From the NCBI RefSeq assembly GCF_014773265.1, contig NZ_JACWMY010000001.1, forward strand, positions 310,001 to 374,000: a stretch of DNA of 64,000 bases, in the 5' to 3' direction. A program made the translations under genes and the position numbers. Source of the stretch: Mucilaginibacter pankratovii. Lineage in GTDB: Bacteria > Bacteroidota > Bacteroidia > Sphingobacteriales > Sphingobacteriaceae. The first letter of the stretch is position 1. Each line of letters starts with the position of its first letter. Below the pieces are notes generated by a model. The model searched no databases. It was not told the origin of the DNA and worked only from the letters and a program-made list of their open reading frames with translations. Shown here one piece after another: positions 16,196-24,658 of the stretch.

Positions 16196-18045
16196 TTAGT
16201 TAATTCAATTATGATAGCGGTTTTAGCAGGGATGATCAGCTGTTTCACATCAGCTAACTTTTCGTGCGTAATTATATTTACGCCGCCCTTAAATCCGGTC
16301 GTCCGCTCGTTAAAATATCCGGTATCCAATGCCTTTTCCTCTTCGTTACCGTTGTAGCTTATCATCACCGTTTTTTGCGCATCGTACCTGAAATAGGTGT
16401 AAATACCATTGCGTGGGATGTATTGCATTAATTTACCGGTTTGCAGGGCGGTGGTGTTTTTGCGGTAGTTGGCCAGCGTGCGTACGTAATCAAAAGCTTC
16501 GTTCTCTTTTTTGTCGCGACCTGATGCCGTAAACTTATCCTTTTTATCCCCTGCCCAGCCGCCGGAGAAATCCTCGCGAACCAAACCATCAGGGTTAGAG
16601 TAACCTTTCATCAATATCTCATCGCCATAATACATTTGCGGCACACCGCGCATGGTAAGCAACATAGCCATACCCGATTTGAATTTGGTAAAGTCCTCGT
16701 TTACATTAGAGTAAAAGCGGCTCATATCGTGGTTATCCAAAAAGATGGTGTTGCGGGTTGCATCCTGGTACATAAAATCCTGGGCTACGATATTATACAG
16801 CCTGTTAACACCGTCTGTCCAGCCCTCTTTGCCGTTAAGGGCTTCGGTAATGGCATCTTTTATCTGCGCATCGGTAATGCCGGGCAACTGGGTATCAAAA
16901 CCGCGGTTTACCGTATTGCCCTGGGTAAAGTAGGCCTGGTTAGCTACCGACCATACCAGCGTTTCGCCAAATATGGATAGGCGCGGGAACTCGGCTTTTA
17001 TTTTTTTTGCCCAATCGGCCATGTAAACCGGGTCGTTATAAGGGTAAGTATCCAGGCGGAAACCGTCTATGCCGGCGTACTCTACCCACCAGATATGGTT
17101 TTGGGTAAGGTAGTTTTGCACATACGGGTTGCTTTGGTTAACATCAGCCATCCTGCGGTCGAACCAGCCGTCAAGCATTTGTTTTTTATCGGCAGCGGCG
17201 CCATGCGGATCCATCACAGCGGCATCTCTGAAGTTAGAGTTGGTGTATTTTGGCCACTGGTGTACCCAGCTTTTCATCGGCATATCTTTTATCAGCCAGC
17301 TTTCGGTGCCGATATGGTTATGCACCAGGTCTTTTATCACCTTTAAGCCTATGGCGTGGGTTTTGTTCACGTAGGTTTTAAAGAGTTGGTTGGTACCGTA
17401 GCGCGGGTCTATCTTGTAATAATCGGTTACGGCATAGCCGTGGTACGATGCATGAGGTTCGTCGTTCTCAATTTCCGGGGTCATCCAAATGGTGGTTACG
17501 CCCAGATCTTTTAAATAGCCCAAATGATTTATTAAACCCTGGATATCGCCGCCATGGCGCGAGTACATCGAATCGCGGTGCAAACCGGTCTCTAACATGC
17601 CGGGCACCACATCGTTTGATGGGTCGCCGTTGGCAAAACGGTCAGGCATCAGCAGGTAAATAAGGTCCTTACTGGTAACGCCCTGCGCCCATTGCGGGCT
17701 GCTATTCCGGGCTTTTAATTCGTAAGTATAAACCAACGCCTTCTCCCCCGCTTTTTTAAAGGTAATTGGGAATTTACCCGGGCGGGTGGCCGTGCTGATG
17801 GTGAGATCGAGAAATAAATAGTTGCTGTTTTCTACCTTGTGAATAGCTGTTAGCTTTACGCCGGGATAGCTCAGACTAACGGCACTGCCGGCAATCTTTT
17901 CGCCATGTACAATGAGCTGCACCTTTGGATTTTTAAACCCTACCCACCAAAAAGCAGGCTCCACGCGCTCAAGCGCCGGGATCTGTGCAAATGCGCCGCC
18001 TGCAAACATCAGGAAGGCAAGTGTAATTTTTAACCTTAATTTCAT
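16192..18045 (-). CDS. susA: Periplasmic neopullulanase/cyclomaltodextrinase-type GH13 (SusA-like)
   Basis: I chose the ATG at 18045, which puts a clean signal peptide first (MKLRLKITLAFLMFAGGAFA); an in-frame ATG at 18069 adds 8 residues ahead of it. After the signal come a cyclomaltodextrinase N-terminal domain (VEPAFWWVGFKNPKVQLIVHG), the GH13 barrel with VIKDLVHNH, GIDGFRLDTYPYND (nucleophile), SIFGETLVWS (acid/base) and TIFLDNHDMSRF, and a C-terminal beta domain. SusA-type enzymes cut maltodextrins in the periplasm. The gene follows susE after a hairpin and is coupled to the transporter. Confidence 0.93.
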   Translation of the reverse strand: MKLRLKITLAFLMFAGGAFAQIPALERVEPAFWWVGFKNPKVQLIVHGEKIAGSAVSLSYPGVKLTAIHKVENSNYLFLDLTISTATRPGKFPITFKKAGEKALVYTYELKARNSSPQWAQGVTSKDLIYLLMPDRFANGDPSNDVVPGMLETGLHRDSMYSRHGGDIQGLINHLGYLKDLGVTTIWMTPEIENDEPHASYHGYAVTDYYKIDPRYGTNQLFKTYVNKTHAIGLKVIKDLVHNHIGTESWLIKDMPMKSWVHQWPKYTNSNFRDAAVMDPHGAAADKKQMLDGWFDRRMADVNQSNPYVQNYLTQNHIWWVEYAGIDGFRLDTYPYNDPVYMADWAKKIKAEFPRLSIFGETLVWSVANQAYFTQGNTVNRGFDTQLPGITDAQIKDAITEALNGKEGWTDGVNRLYNIVAQDFMYQDATRNTIFLDNHDMSRFYSNVNEDFTKFKSGMAMLLTMRGVPQMYYGDEILMKGYSNPDGLVREDFSGGWAGDKKDKFTASGRDKKENEAFDYVRTLANYRKNTTALQTGKLMQYIPRNGIYTYFRYDAQKTVMISYNGNEEEKALDTGYFNERTTGFKGGVNIITHEKLADVKQLIIPAKTAIIIELTK

Positions 18046-18109
18046 ATCTGTTTTAATTGGCAAATACAACGCTTAAATGCGCTGCAGATAAAGAACAGGA
18101 GGCAAATAA

Positions 18110-18141
18110 AATGGCCAACCCTTATTTAAAGGTTGGCCATT
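18110..18141 (-). terminator. Hairpin between susE and susA (attenuator or partial terminator)
   Basis: An 11-bp perfect stem (AATGGCCAACC and GGTTGGCCATT) has a 10-nt loop and is followed on the minus strand by a broken U-run (TTATTT). It lies just after the susE stop. Since susA has no other obvious promoter, it probably lowers expression of the distal genes or protects the upstream mRNA end. Confidence 0.6.
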
Positions 18142-18147
18142 AAGGTA

Positions 18148-19239
18148 TTATTGTTTTACAGACGTGTATTTAGCCGTAAGATCTGTGTTGATCTTACCCA
18201 AGTTGGTAATTTCAGCGCTGTAATCTTTATAAATTGGAGTAATGCTTACTTTGTAATTACCGGCAGTTGTAATTGGAATATTGTTGTTATCGTTATTATT
18301 TAAGAAAGTACCATCTCCACCTGTTTTAGGTATGCCATAGCTGTTCGCCCAAGCATGGTTCATTCTAAATTTAAATTCGCCAACAACCATTGGCACAACG
18401 CCTTCCCAAGCCAGGGTACCGTTATTGTATTTCAAATCAATATCGGCGCTCCAGTCACTTCCCACGGGCGCGTTGCCTATTGCAGCCATGTAATCAGCAG
18501 GTGCCATGGTAATGGTGTTTGCATTTAAGTCTACCTTAACCATGTACTGGCCTGCGGCCGGCGCAGAAATATCGCCGCCCGAAGTGCTGATGCCGCTACC
18601 GCTGGTTTTGCCGTAAGCTACATCCCAGTTCTTTTTCGTGGTGATCTTAAAATCTAACTTACCCGGAAGGTAATTGATGATGCCGGTATACACGCCGTTA
18701 CCCGTCGCCGATTGCAAGCTATCCGCTGTTTTTGGTTCCCAGCCCTGATAAGCGCCCGGCACATAAATGTAAGATACCAAAGCAAATGGTGTAGCCGTTA
18801 CGGTAACCACATTGGAGTATTCGATACCGGCGATCGTGCTTAAAGATGTTTTTAAACGCATCTCTAATTGCGATGGTACACCTGTAGGCAAATTCATAGA
18901 TAGCAGCAGGTTGTTAAAATCCTGTACGGTGTAGCTTTTGGTAAGCGCGCCTGCAGTTAACGATACCTCGCTTGGTGTTGCAAAGCTGGTGCCTTTAACA
19001 GCAATTTGCAGCGTGTTTATGGTAGCTGCACTATAACCGTAGGCTTGCGGCGTACCGGTAATGGTGATGGCCGTTTCGTTTAAATTGGCTTTAGATAAAG
19101 CCGGAGTGGTAGTTGATGTAGCTAATGCACCGGGGGTGCCAACTTTTGCAACGGTACGCACTTCATCTTTTTTGCATGATGCCAGGGCAAGTAAGGCCAG
19201 GCAGCTGAATGCTAAAAATTTAGTAGTTAATTTTTTCAT
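18148..19239 (-). CDS. susE: SusE-family outer-membrane starch-binding lipoprotein
   Basis: The product has 363 residues, with a lipoprotein signal ending LALASCKKDE. Two acidic positions just after the lipidated cysteine resemble the Bacteroidota surface-export signal. A SusE-type N-terminal domain (about 35-150; LQIAVKGTSF) is followed by two SusE/SusF carbohydrate-binding repeats starting YIYVPGAYQGWEPKTADSL and DWSADIDLKYNNGTLAWEG. Such proteins sit on the cell surface and hold maltooligosaccharides near the SusCD pore. Only one SusE/F-type gene is present, whereas the B. thetaiotaomicron locus has two. Confidence 0.9.
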   Translation of the reverse strand: MKKLTTKFLAFSCLALLALASCKKDEVRTVAKVGTPGALATSTTTPALSKANLNETAITITGTPQAYGYSAATINTLQIAVKGTSFATPSEVSLTAGALTKSYTVQDFNNLLLSMNLPTGVPSQLEMRLKTSLSTIAGIEYSNVVTVTATPFALVSYIYVPGAYQGWEPKTADSLQSATGNGVYTGIINYLPGKLDFKITTKKNWDVAYGKTSGSGISTSGGDISAPAAGQYMVKVDLNANTITMAPADYMAAIGNAPVGSDWSADIDLKYNNGTLAWEGVVPMVVGEFKFRMNHAWANSYGIPKTGGDGTFLNNNDNNNIPITTAGNYKVSITPIYKDYSAEITNLGKINTDLTAKYTSVKQ

Positions 19240-19285
19240 CGTTAATACTTAAATGTTAAATAAGTTTTATGTTAAATTCCATATA

Positions 19286-19309
19286 CAGGCCCGGCTTTAC
19301 CCGGGCCTG
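19286..19309 (-). terminator. Hairpin between susD and susE
   Basis: A 9-bp GC-rich perfect stem (CAGGCCCGG and CCGGGCCTG) has a 6-nt loop in the 80-bp gap. The minus-strand exit has no run of T, so it is more likely an mRNA-stabilising or attenuating hairpin than a full terminator. Confidence 0.5.
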
Positions 19310-19319
19310 TTATTTATCT

Positions 19320-20918
19320 TTAGTATCCCGGGTTTTGTTTCAACGTAGGGTTAGCTGTGATATCATCCGTTGGGATAGGATATATGTTCCTGAAATCTTC
19401 AACAGACCGGCCACCTGCTACGCCGCCTTTAAACGGCCACAGGTAAGTTGCGGTAGTAAACCTCCCAAAACGGATCAGATCCGTACGGCGGAAGCCTTCC
19501 CAATATAATTCGCGTGCCCTCTCGTCCAGTATAAAATTAAGCGTCAAAGCTCCTGCTGTTACGTTGCCGCTGGCATTACCATAAGCGCGGGTGCGGATAA
19601 TATTGATATAGTTTAACGCTGTGGCAGCATTGCCGCCCGCACCGCCGCGTAAAGTTGCTTCTGCATAAATGAGGTACATTTCTGATAAACGGAAAAGCGG
19701 GAAATCAACATCAGCAAAATCTAAGCTCTGCCCTACCGCGCCGGTACGTGTTACGTTGCGGTATTTGGTAACTGCAAAACCATCGGTAAACGCGCCCTGA
19801 TCTTTTATCTCCAGGTTTTGGCCGGTAGTATAAAATTGCGACCTCTTATCTGCAGCGCCTGTATAATCAGGAAACAGGTTTGGCAGTGCTTTAGTTGTGC
19901 GTGCGCCTCCCCAGCCGCCGCTGATACCAAAATTACTTGCCGACTCCGACCCGCCAACCGGCGCATGGGTTAAAAAGGTAGTACCACCGTAGCTTTGTGT
20001 GCGCAAGCCATCGTAGTTGATAGTAAAGATATTTTCGCTGGTGTTTAAGTTATTATCTGCCAGCATAATGAATGGATAGTTGCTGATCAGCGAATAACCT
20101 GCGCCAATTACCTTAGAGGAGTAGTCGATAGCCTCTTTGTTCTTTTGCGTACCGGTATAAACCTCCGCGTTTAAGTACAAGCGGGCCAATAATGCCCAGG
20201 CTGCTGCCTTATCGGCACGGCCGTATTCGTTTGATTTTGGTGCCGCCAGGGTAGGTTCGATAGCTAATAATTCCGATTCAACATAGGCAAAAATGGTTTT
20301 GCGGTCGGCTTGTTTGGGTATGGTTACACCAATCAAGTCCGCTTCTGTAACCAATGGCACACTGCCGTACAAGTCCAACAAAACCCAGTATTGGAATGCC
20401 CTTAAAAAACGAGCCTCGGCACGAAACTGGCGGATCTTATCGGCATCAGCGCCCGAAATTCCGCGGCTGCTCAGCTGATCATCGGCAGATTGCCTGATGA
20501 AATCGTTGGCAAGCGTAACCTGGTATAAACTGCGGTAGTATAAACCCTTAAGGAAAGGGTTAGCGGCAGACCAGTTCATGTTATGAAAATCCTGGATGCC
20601 AACATCGCCCCAGGCTATTACCGCCTCATCGGTGCTTAGTTCCTGTGCTTTCCAAAAAAGACGCAGGAAATCTGATGTACCTTCATCAATACCTTTAACA
20701 TCCTTGGTGTTATCATCGCCGGCAGGGCCTACGTTACCTGTTAAGGCAAACGAGCCGTACACCTTAGCAAATGCTTGTTTGTAACCTGTGGGCGTGCTGT
20801 ATACCGTTGCCGAGGTAATATCGTTAGTCGGCAGTAAATCCAGTTTCTTGTTACAAGAAACCAACCCGCCTGTAAGCACTACCAGGGTAAGTGCTTTTAT
20901 AATCAAGTTCTTTTTCAT
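19320..20918 (-). CDS. susD: SusD/RagB-family nutrient-binding outer-membrane lipoprotein (starch locus)
   Basis: The product has 532 residues, with a lipoprotein signal (VVLTGGLVSCNKKLDLLP) followed by the SusD TPR-rich fold (RQFRAEARFLRAFQYWVLLDLYGSVPL) and the typical C-terminus ending RNIYPIPTDDITANPTLKQNPGY. SusD forms the lid on the TonB-dependent SusC pore and binds glycans. The gene starts 46 bp after susC. The surrounding GH13 enzymes point to starch or maltodextrin as the substrate. Confidence 0.95.
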   Translation of the reverse strand: MKKNLIIKALTLVVLTGGLVSCNKKLDLLPTNDITSATVYSTPTGYKQAFAKVYGSFALTGNVGPAGDDNTKDVKGIDEGTSDFLRLFWKAQELSTDEAVIAWGDVGIQDFHNMNWSAANPFLKGLYYRSLYQVTLANDFIRQSADDQLSSRGISGADADKIRQFRAEARFLRAFQYWVLLDLYGSVPLVTEADLIGVTIPKQADRKTIFAYVESELLAIEPTLAAPKSNEYGRADKAAAWALLARLYLNAEVYTGTQKNKEAIDYSSKVIGAGYSLISNYPFIMLADNNLNTSENIFTINYDGLRTQSYGGTTFLTHAPVGGSESASNFGISGGWGGARTTKALPNLFPDYTGAADKRSQFYTTGQNLEIKDQGAFTDGFAVTKYRNVTRTGAVGQSLDFADVDFPLFRLSEMYLIYAEATLRGGAGGNAATALNYINIIRTRAYGNASGNVTAGALTLNFILDERARELYWEGFRRTDLIRFGRFTTATYLWPFKGGVAGGRSVEDFRNIYPIPTDDITANPTLKQNPGY

Positions 20919-20964
20919 ATCGCTTTGTTAATTAGCTGTATGTATATATTTATATACGAATGAT

Positions 20965-23900
20965 TTAAAATTTAAGGTTCAATCCTAACACAAATGTGCG
21001 CGGGCGCGGGTAAACGTTATTATCGATACCGCCGCCTACTTCCGGATCTACCCCCTGGTAATTGGTAACGGTAAATACGTTTTGCACATTACCTGTAACA
21101 CTTAAAGCTGCTTTGCCGCGCAATACCTTACCAAAATTGTAACCCAGGCTGGCGTTATCCATTTTCAGGAATGATGCGTTTTGGATATAGTAATCTGATA
21201 AAACATTTTTATCGTTTGCGCCTATCAGGCCGCTTTCCAATGCGTTGGTAGAACCATTATTAAGATAGCCAAGCGGATTAAGGATGCTGTTGCGTGTACC
21301 TGTGCTGGAGAATACGTTATTGTATGCATAGTTACCCAGGTTGGCACGCATCACTACGGCTAAATTCCAGTTTTTATAGTTTACACTGCTGGAGAAACCA
21401 AAGATGTATTTTGGATCGGGTTGTTTGTAAAGGTAAAGGTCCTTGTCGTTAACAGTGCCATCGCCGTTACGGTCAACATACACGTTATCAATCGGTTTGC
21501 CATCAGCACCGTAAACCTGTTGGTACACGTAAAATGCCGCGCGCGGCTGGCCTACATAAAAGCGTTGTATGGTTGTACCCGTTCCGCCGGATACACCGCC
21601 GGTAGCAAGCCCTGTAGAGCTTGGATCGTTAACGAAAGTTAACTTGGTTACTTTATTTACATTGTAGGTAGCGTTGAAAGCAACATCCCACGACAGATCC
21701 TTTGTACGGATAACCTGCGCATTGATGGCAAACTCAATACCTTTATTGGTCATGTTACCTACGTTGGTTACAAATGTGTTAGAGAAACCCGAGCCTGCCG
21801 CCACATTTACAGGAGCGATCAGATCCTTTGTTTCTTTATAATAAGCGTCAATTGAACCGGTTATGCGGCCATTAAGGAAACCGTAATCTATACCTACGTT
21901 GGTGGTAGCACTCTGCTCCCATTTACGTTTAGGGTCATACGCCGAAGGGCGGTATAACTGGTAAAATGTATCGCCAAACTGGTAAGACGCTGTTTGCGAG
22001 CTTAAATTGTAGTACGATGTGTAAGCGTAGTTATCAATATTATCCTGCTGACCGGTTAAACCATAACCAACACGCAGTTTCAAATCAGAAAGAACTTTAT
22101 TATCCTTCAGGAAGGATTCTTCCTTGATCTTCCAGGCAAATGCACCCGAAGGGAATACCGCGTAGCGGTTAAGCGGACTAAACCTTGATGAACCGTCGCG
22201 GCGGATAGTACCCGTTAACAGGTATTTGTTAGCGTAAGTGTAGTTTAAACGGCCATAGTACGATAGCAACCTGTGCTGCGGCTTATCAAACGGGTAGTTT
22301 GGTTTGCTCACCACGGTACCATCGGTAGTCAAATCGGGGTAGTTATTTGCTGTTGTAGAATAATCGTAGTACGCATACCCTGCTACCGCATCTACGCGGC
22401 TGTTAATTTCCTTGATATCCTTGGCGTAGTTTAGGTAAGCTTCGAAAGTGGTGTTAAGGATAGTGGTACGGTACTGGTTATTTACACCGCCATGCAATAC
22501 GTTGTTGGCATCTTTATACCGGTTAAAGCTTGCTGCCGCGGTAGACGGAACCACAATGGTACCTTTACCTAAAGATGCATCGTAACCAAAGTTTACATTG
22601 GCGTGCAGATCTGGCAGGAAATGGAATTTATAATCGAGTTGTGCGTTGCCAATGCTTCTTTTAACGTCGCTTTCATCGTAACGCTGCTCTAACAAACCTA
22701 CCGGGTTGCGCGGCGCAAGTTGTTTTAAGCCGGTGGCAGAAGAAGGGTCCGTATCAAGGTATTCGTAAAAACCGCCGTAGTTGCTGTTACCGGATTGTAC
22801 CGGTTTAGTAGGATCGAAACTAACAGCGGCGCCAATAGCACCCTGGTTGGCAAAACGAGCCTTACTTGCCGAACCTCTTACGTTGATATCCAATTTGATA
22901 TGGTTATCTAAAAACTTTGGTGTAAGGTTGATAGATGCTGATGCCCTGTTTAAATATCCGGTTCTGAGGATACCCTTTTGATCGAGGTAACCAACAGATA
23001 CGCGGTAGGGTAAATTCTTAAATCCACCGGCAACACTCAGGTTATTATCATTGCTTACAGCTGTTTGGTAGATCTCTTTTTGCCAGTTAGTATTAGCATC
23101 GCCCAGTAATGCCTGGAAAGCGGCACTGCCGTTTGCTTTTACATAAGCCCTTAGCTGATCGCCGGTTAAAACGGGCACTTCCTTAGATAATTTAGAAACC
23201 GAAACCTGCGTATTAAGCGTTACCTGCGGTTTGCCGGCGATACCTTTTTTGGTGGTAATGATAATAACACCGTTTGATGCCCTTGAACCGTAAATGGCTG
23301 TTGCTGATGCATCCTTCAGCACGCTAAAGGTCTCAATATCATTTGGGTTGATCAGGCTTAGCGCGTTTGGCGCACCAGCTATACCATCGTTGCTTAATTG
23401 CACACCGTCTATCACGATCAAAGGATCGTTACTGGCGCTTAATGATGCACCGCCACGTACGCGGATAGTACTACCCGCACCCGGCGCACCGCCGTTTGAG
23501 GTGATAGATACACCGGCAACCTTGCCAGCAATTAATTGCTCGGGCGAGGTGATGTTACCTGTTTGGAAATCTTTTGAACTTACGGTGGTAACAGAACCGG
23601 TAAGGTCCTTCTTGCGCACCGTGCCGTAACCGATCACCACAATTTCGTTAAGTGTGCGTGATGATGGCTGCAGGTTGAAGTTTACGGTTCCGTTATCAGC
23701 ATCAATAGTTACCGTTTTCGGCTGCGACGTGTAGCCAATAAAGCTGGCCGTTAAGGTGTAGGTACCGGCCTTTAAGCCGGTAATGCGGTAAATGCCATTA
23801 ACATCGGTAGCACTTGCTGTGTTTGTGCCCGATATTAATACCGTTGCCCCGGGTAAAGATTGGTTGTTCTCGTCGACCACTTTACCGGTAATGCTTCTTG

Positions 23901-23976
23901 TTTGTGCAAATATCGCCTGCGATATAAACAGCATTGCAAAAAAGAGCAGATACTTTTTTAGGTAATTGTTTCTCAT
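20965..23976 (-). CDS. susC: SusC/RagA-family TonB-dependent outer-membrane transporter (starch locus)
   Basis: The product has 1003 residues. A signal peptide (LLFFAMLFISQAIFAQ) is followed by a carboxypeptidase-regulatory-like domain (about 28-105), a TonB-box region (LNEIVVIGYGTVRKKDLTG), the plug (LIAGKVAGVSITSNGG, IRVRGG) and a 22-strand barrel ending RPRTFVLGLNLKF. It imports maltodextrins across the outer membrane with energy from TonB. There is no N-terminal secretin-type extension, so it is not a sigma/anti-sigma-controlled transporter; control by SusR fits. It is the first gene of the operon. Confidence 0.96.
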   Translation of the reverse strand: MRNNYLKKYLLFFAMLFISQAIFAQTRSITGKVVDENNQSLPGATVLISGTNTASATDVNGIYRITGLKAGTYTLTASFIGYTSQPKTVTIDADNGTVNFNLQPSSRTLNEIVVIGYGTVRKKDLTGSVTTVSSKDFQTGNITSPEQLIAGKVAGVSITSNGGAPGAGSTIRVRGGASLSASNDPLIVIDGVQLSNDGIAGAPNALSLINPNDIETFSVLKDASATAIYGSRASNGVIIITTKKGIAGKPQVTLNTQVSVSKLSKEVPVLTGDQLRAYVKANGSAAFQALLGDANTNWQKEIYQTAVSNDNNLSVAGGFKNLPYRVSVGYLDQKGILRTGYLNRASASINLTPKFLDNHIKLDINVRGSASKARFANQGAIGAAVSFDPTKPVQSGNSNYGGFYEYLDTDPSSATGLKQLAPRNPVGLLEQRYDESDVKRSIGNAQLDYKFHFLPDLHANVNFGYDASLGKGTIVVPSTAAASFNRYKDANNVLHGGVNNQYRTTILNTTFEAYLNYAKDIKEINSRVDAVAGYAYYDYSTTANNYPDLTTDGTVVSKPNYPFDKPQHRLLSYYGRLNYTYANKYLLTGTIRRDGSSRFSPLNRYAVFPSGAFAWKIKEESFLKDNKVLSDLKLRVGYGLTGQQDNIDNYAYTSYYNLSSQTASYQFGDTFYQLYRPSAYDPKRKWEQSATTNVGIDYGFLNGRITGSIDAYYKETKDLIAPVNVAAGSGFSNTFVTNVGNMTNKGIEFAINAQVIRTKDLSWDVAFNATYNVNKVTKLTFVNDPSSTGLATGGVSGGTGTTIQRFYVGQPRAAFYVYQQVYGADGKPIDNVYVDRNGDGTVNDKDLYLYKQPDPKYIFGFSSSVNYKNWNLAVVMRANLGNYAYNNVFSSTGTRNSILNPLGYLNNGSTNALESGLIGANDKNVLSDYYIQNASFLKMDNASLGYNFGKVLRGKAALSVTGNVQNVFTVTNYQGVDPEVGGGIDNNVYPRPRTFVLGLNLKF

Positions 23977-24261
23977 GTAATTAATTGGGTTAATAGTTGG
24001 ATTAGTAAGTTGCTTTGTAAATTTTACAGATACCGGTTGCAGCGCCCGAAAGCCTGTTTAATAAATCTTCGTTAGTTGAATGATCTTCCATCTCCATAAT
24101 TATCGTCTGGTAAAACTGTTCTTTCTTTAAGCAGAGATCCTATCGTTAAGGCGCGCAATGCAGCAGCAAAACACAGGGGTTACCGGCAAAAACCTTGCAG
24201 ACCCACGATTAAAAAAAATGCTGTAAAAAAAATTATAATTGGCTTATTCTCGCATTACCGC

Positions 24262-24274
24262 CCCGGTTACCGGG
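24262..24274. promoter_or_regulatory. Inverted repeat upstream of susC, candidate operator
   Basis: CCCGGTTACCGGG is perfectly symmetrical around a central base and lies 286 bp before the susC start. It could be a SusR target or a small leader hairpin; nothing distinguishes these from the sequence alone. Confidence 0.3.
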
Positions 24275-24458
24275 ATAGCGTATTGCGACAAGACAAAGTA
24301 AATCAGCAAAAAAACGGCAACCTACTTATTTACTCAAAATTTAAAGGAAAAGTGATTTATAAAAAATCAACTATTTGATAAATAATAAGTTACAAAACAA
24401 AAAATTTGGAAAATTTAATGGATGTAGCACTATTTGGTTACACTAAGGGTATTTATAT

Positions 24459-24472
24459 ACGGTTTTAACCGT
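24459..24472. promoter_or_regulatory. Inverted repeat in the A/T-rich susR-susC interval, candidate operator
   Basis: ACGGTT and AACCGT arms are separated by TT, within an A/T-rich stretch. The position, 187 bp beyond the susR stop and 483 bp before susC, allows a role in susC control. It has the same GGTT/AACC content as the repeat at 24262-24274. Confidence 0.3.
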
Positions 24473-24658
24473 GTTTTACATCGAAAATCCGGCTATTATT
24501 ACCCGTATCTGCGAATGCGTAGTGCCGCGAAAACATACACGGTAGATGATTAAGGCAAGCCCGGCAGGAAAACGGACCTATGATTGGGAAGGTTCCTTAG
24601 TGTGTTATTAATAACAGCACTTTTAATAACCCTTGGAAAGGTTAGCGAGGATAATGGG

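Larger units (their letters stand above)
23977..24658. other. Intergenic region between susR and susC (about 680 bp), susC promoter region
   Basis: No gene is supported here. The part next to susC is ordinary, and 24180-24480 is strongly A/T-rich. Two short inverted repeats stand out: CCCGGTTACCGGG at 24262-24274 and ACGGTTTTAACCGT at 24459-24472. Both are candidate regulator sites. The susC transcript probably starts in this region, giving a leader of a few hundred bases, but I cannot place a convincing -7 box. Confidence 0.55.
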
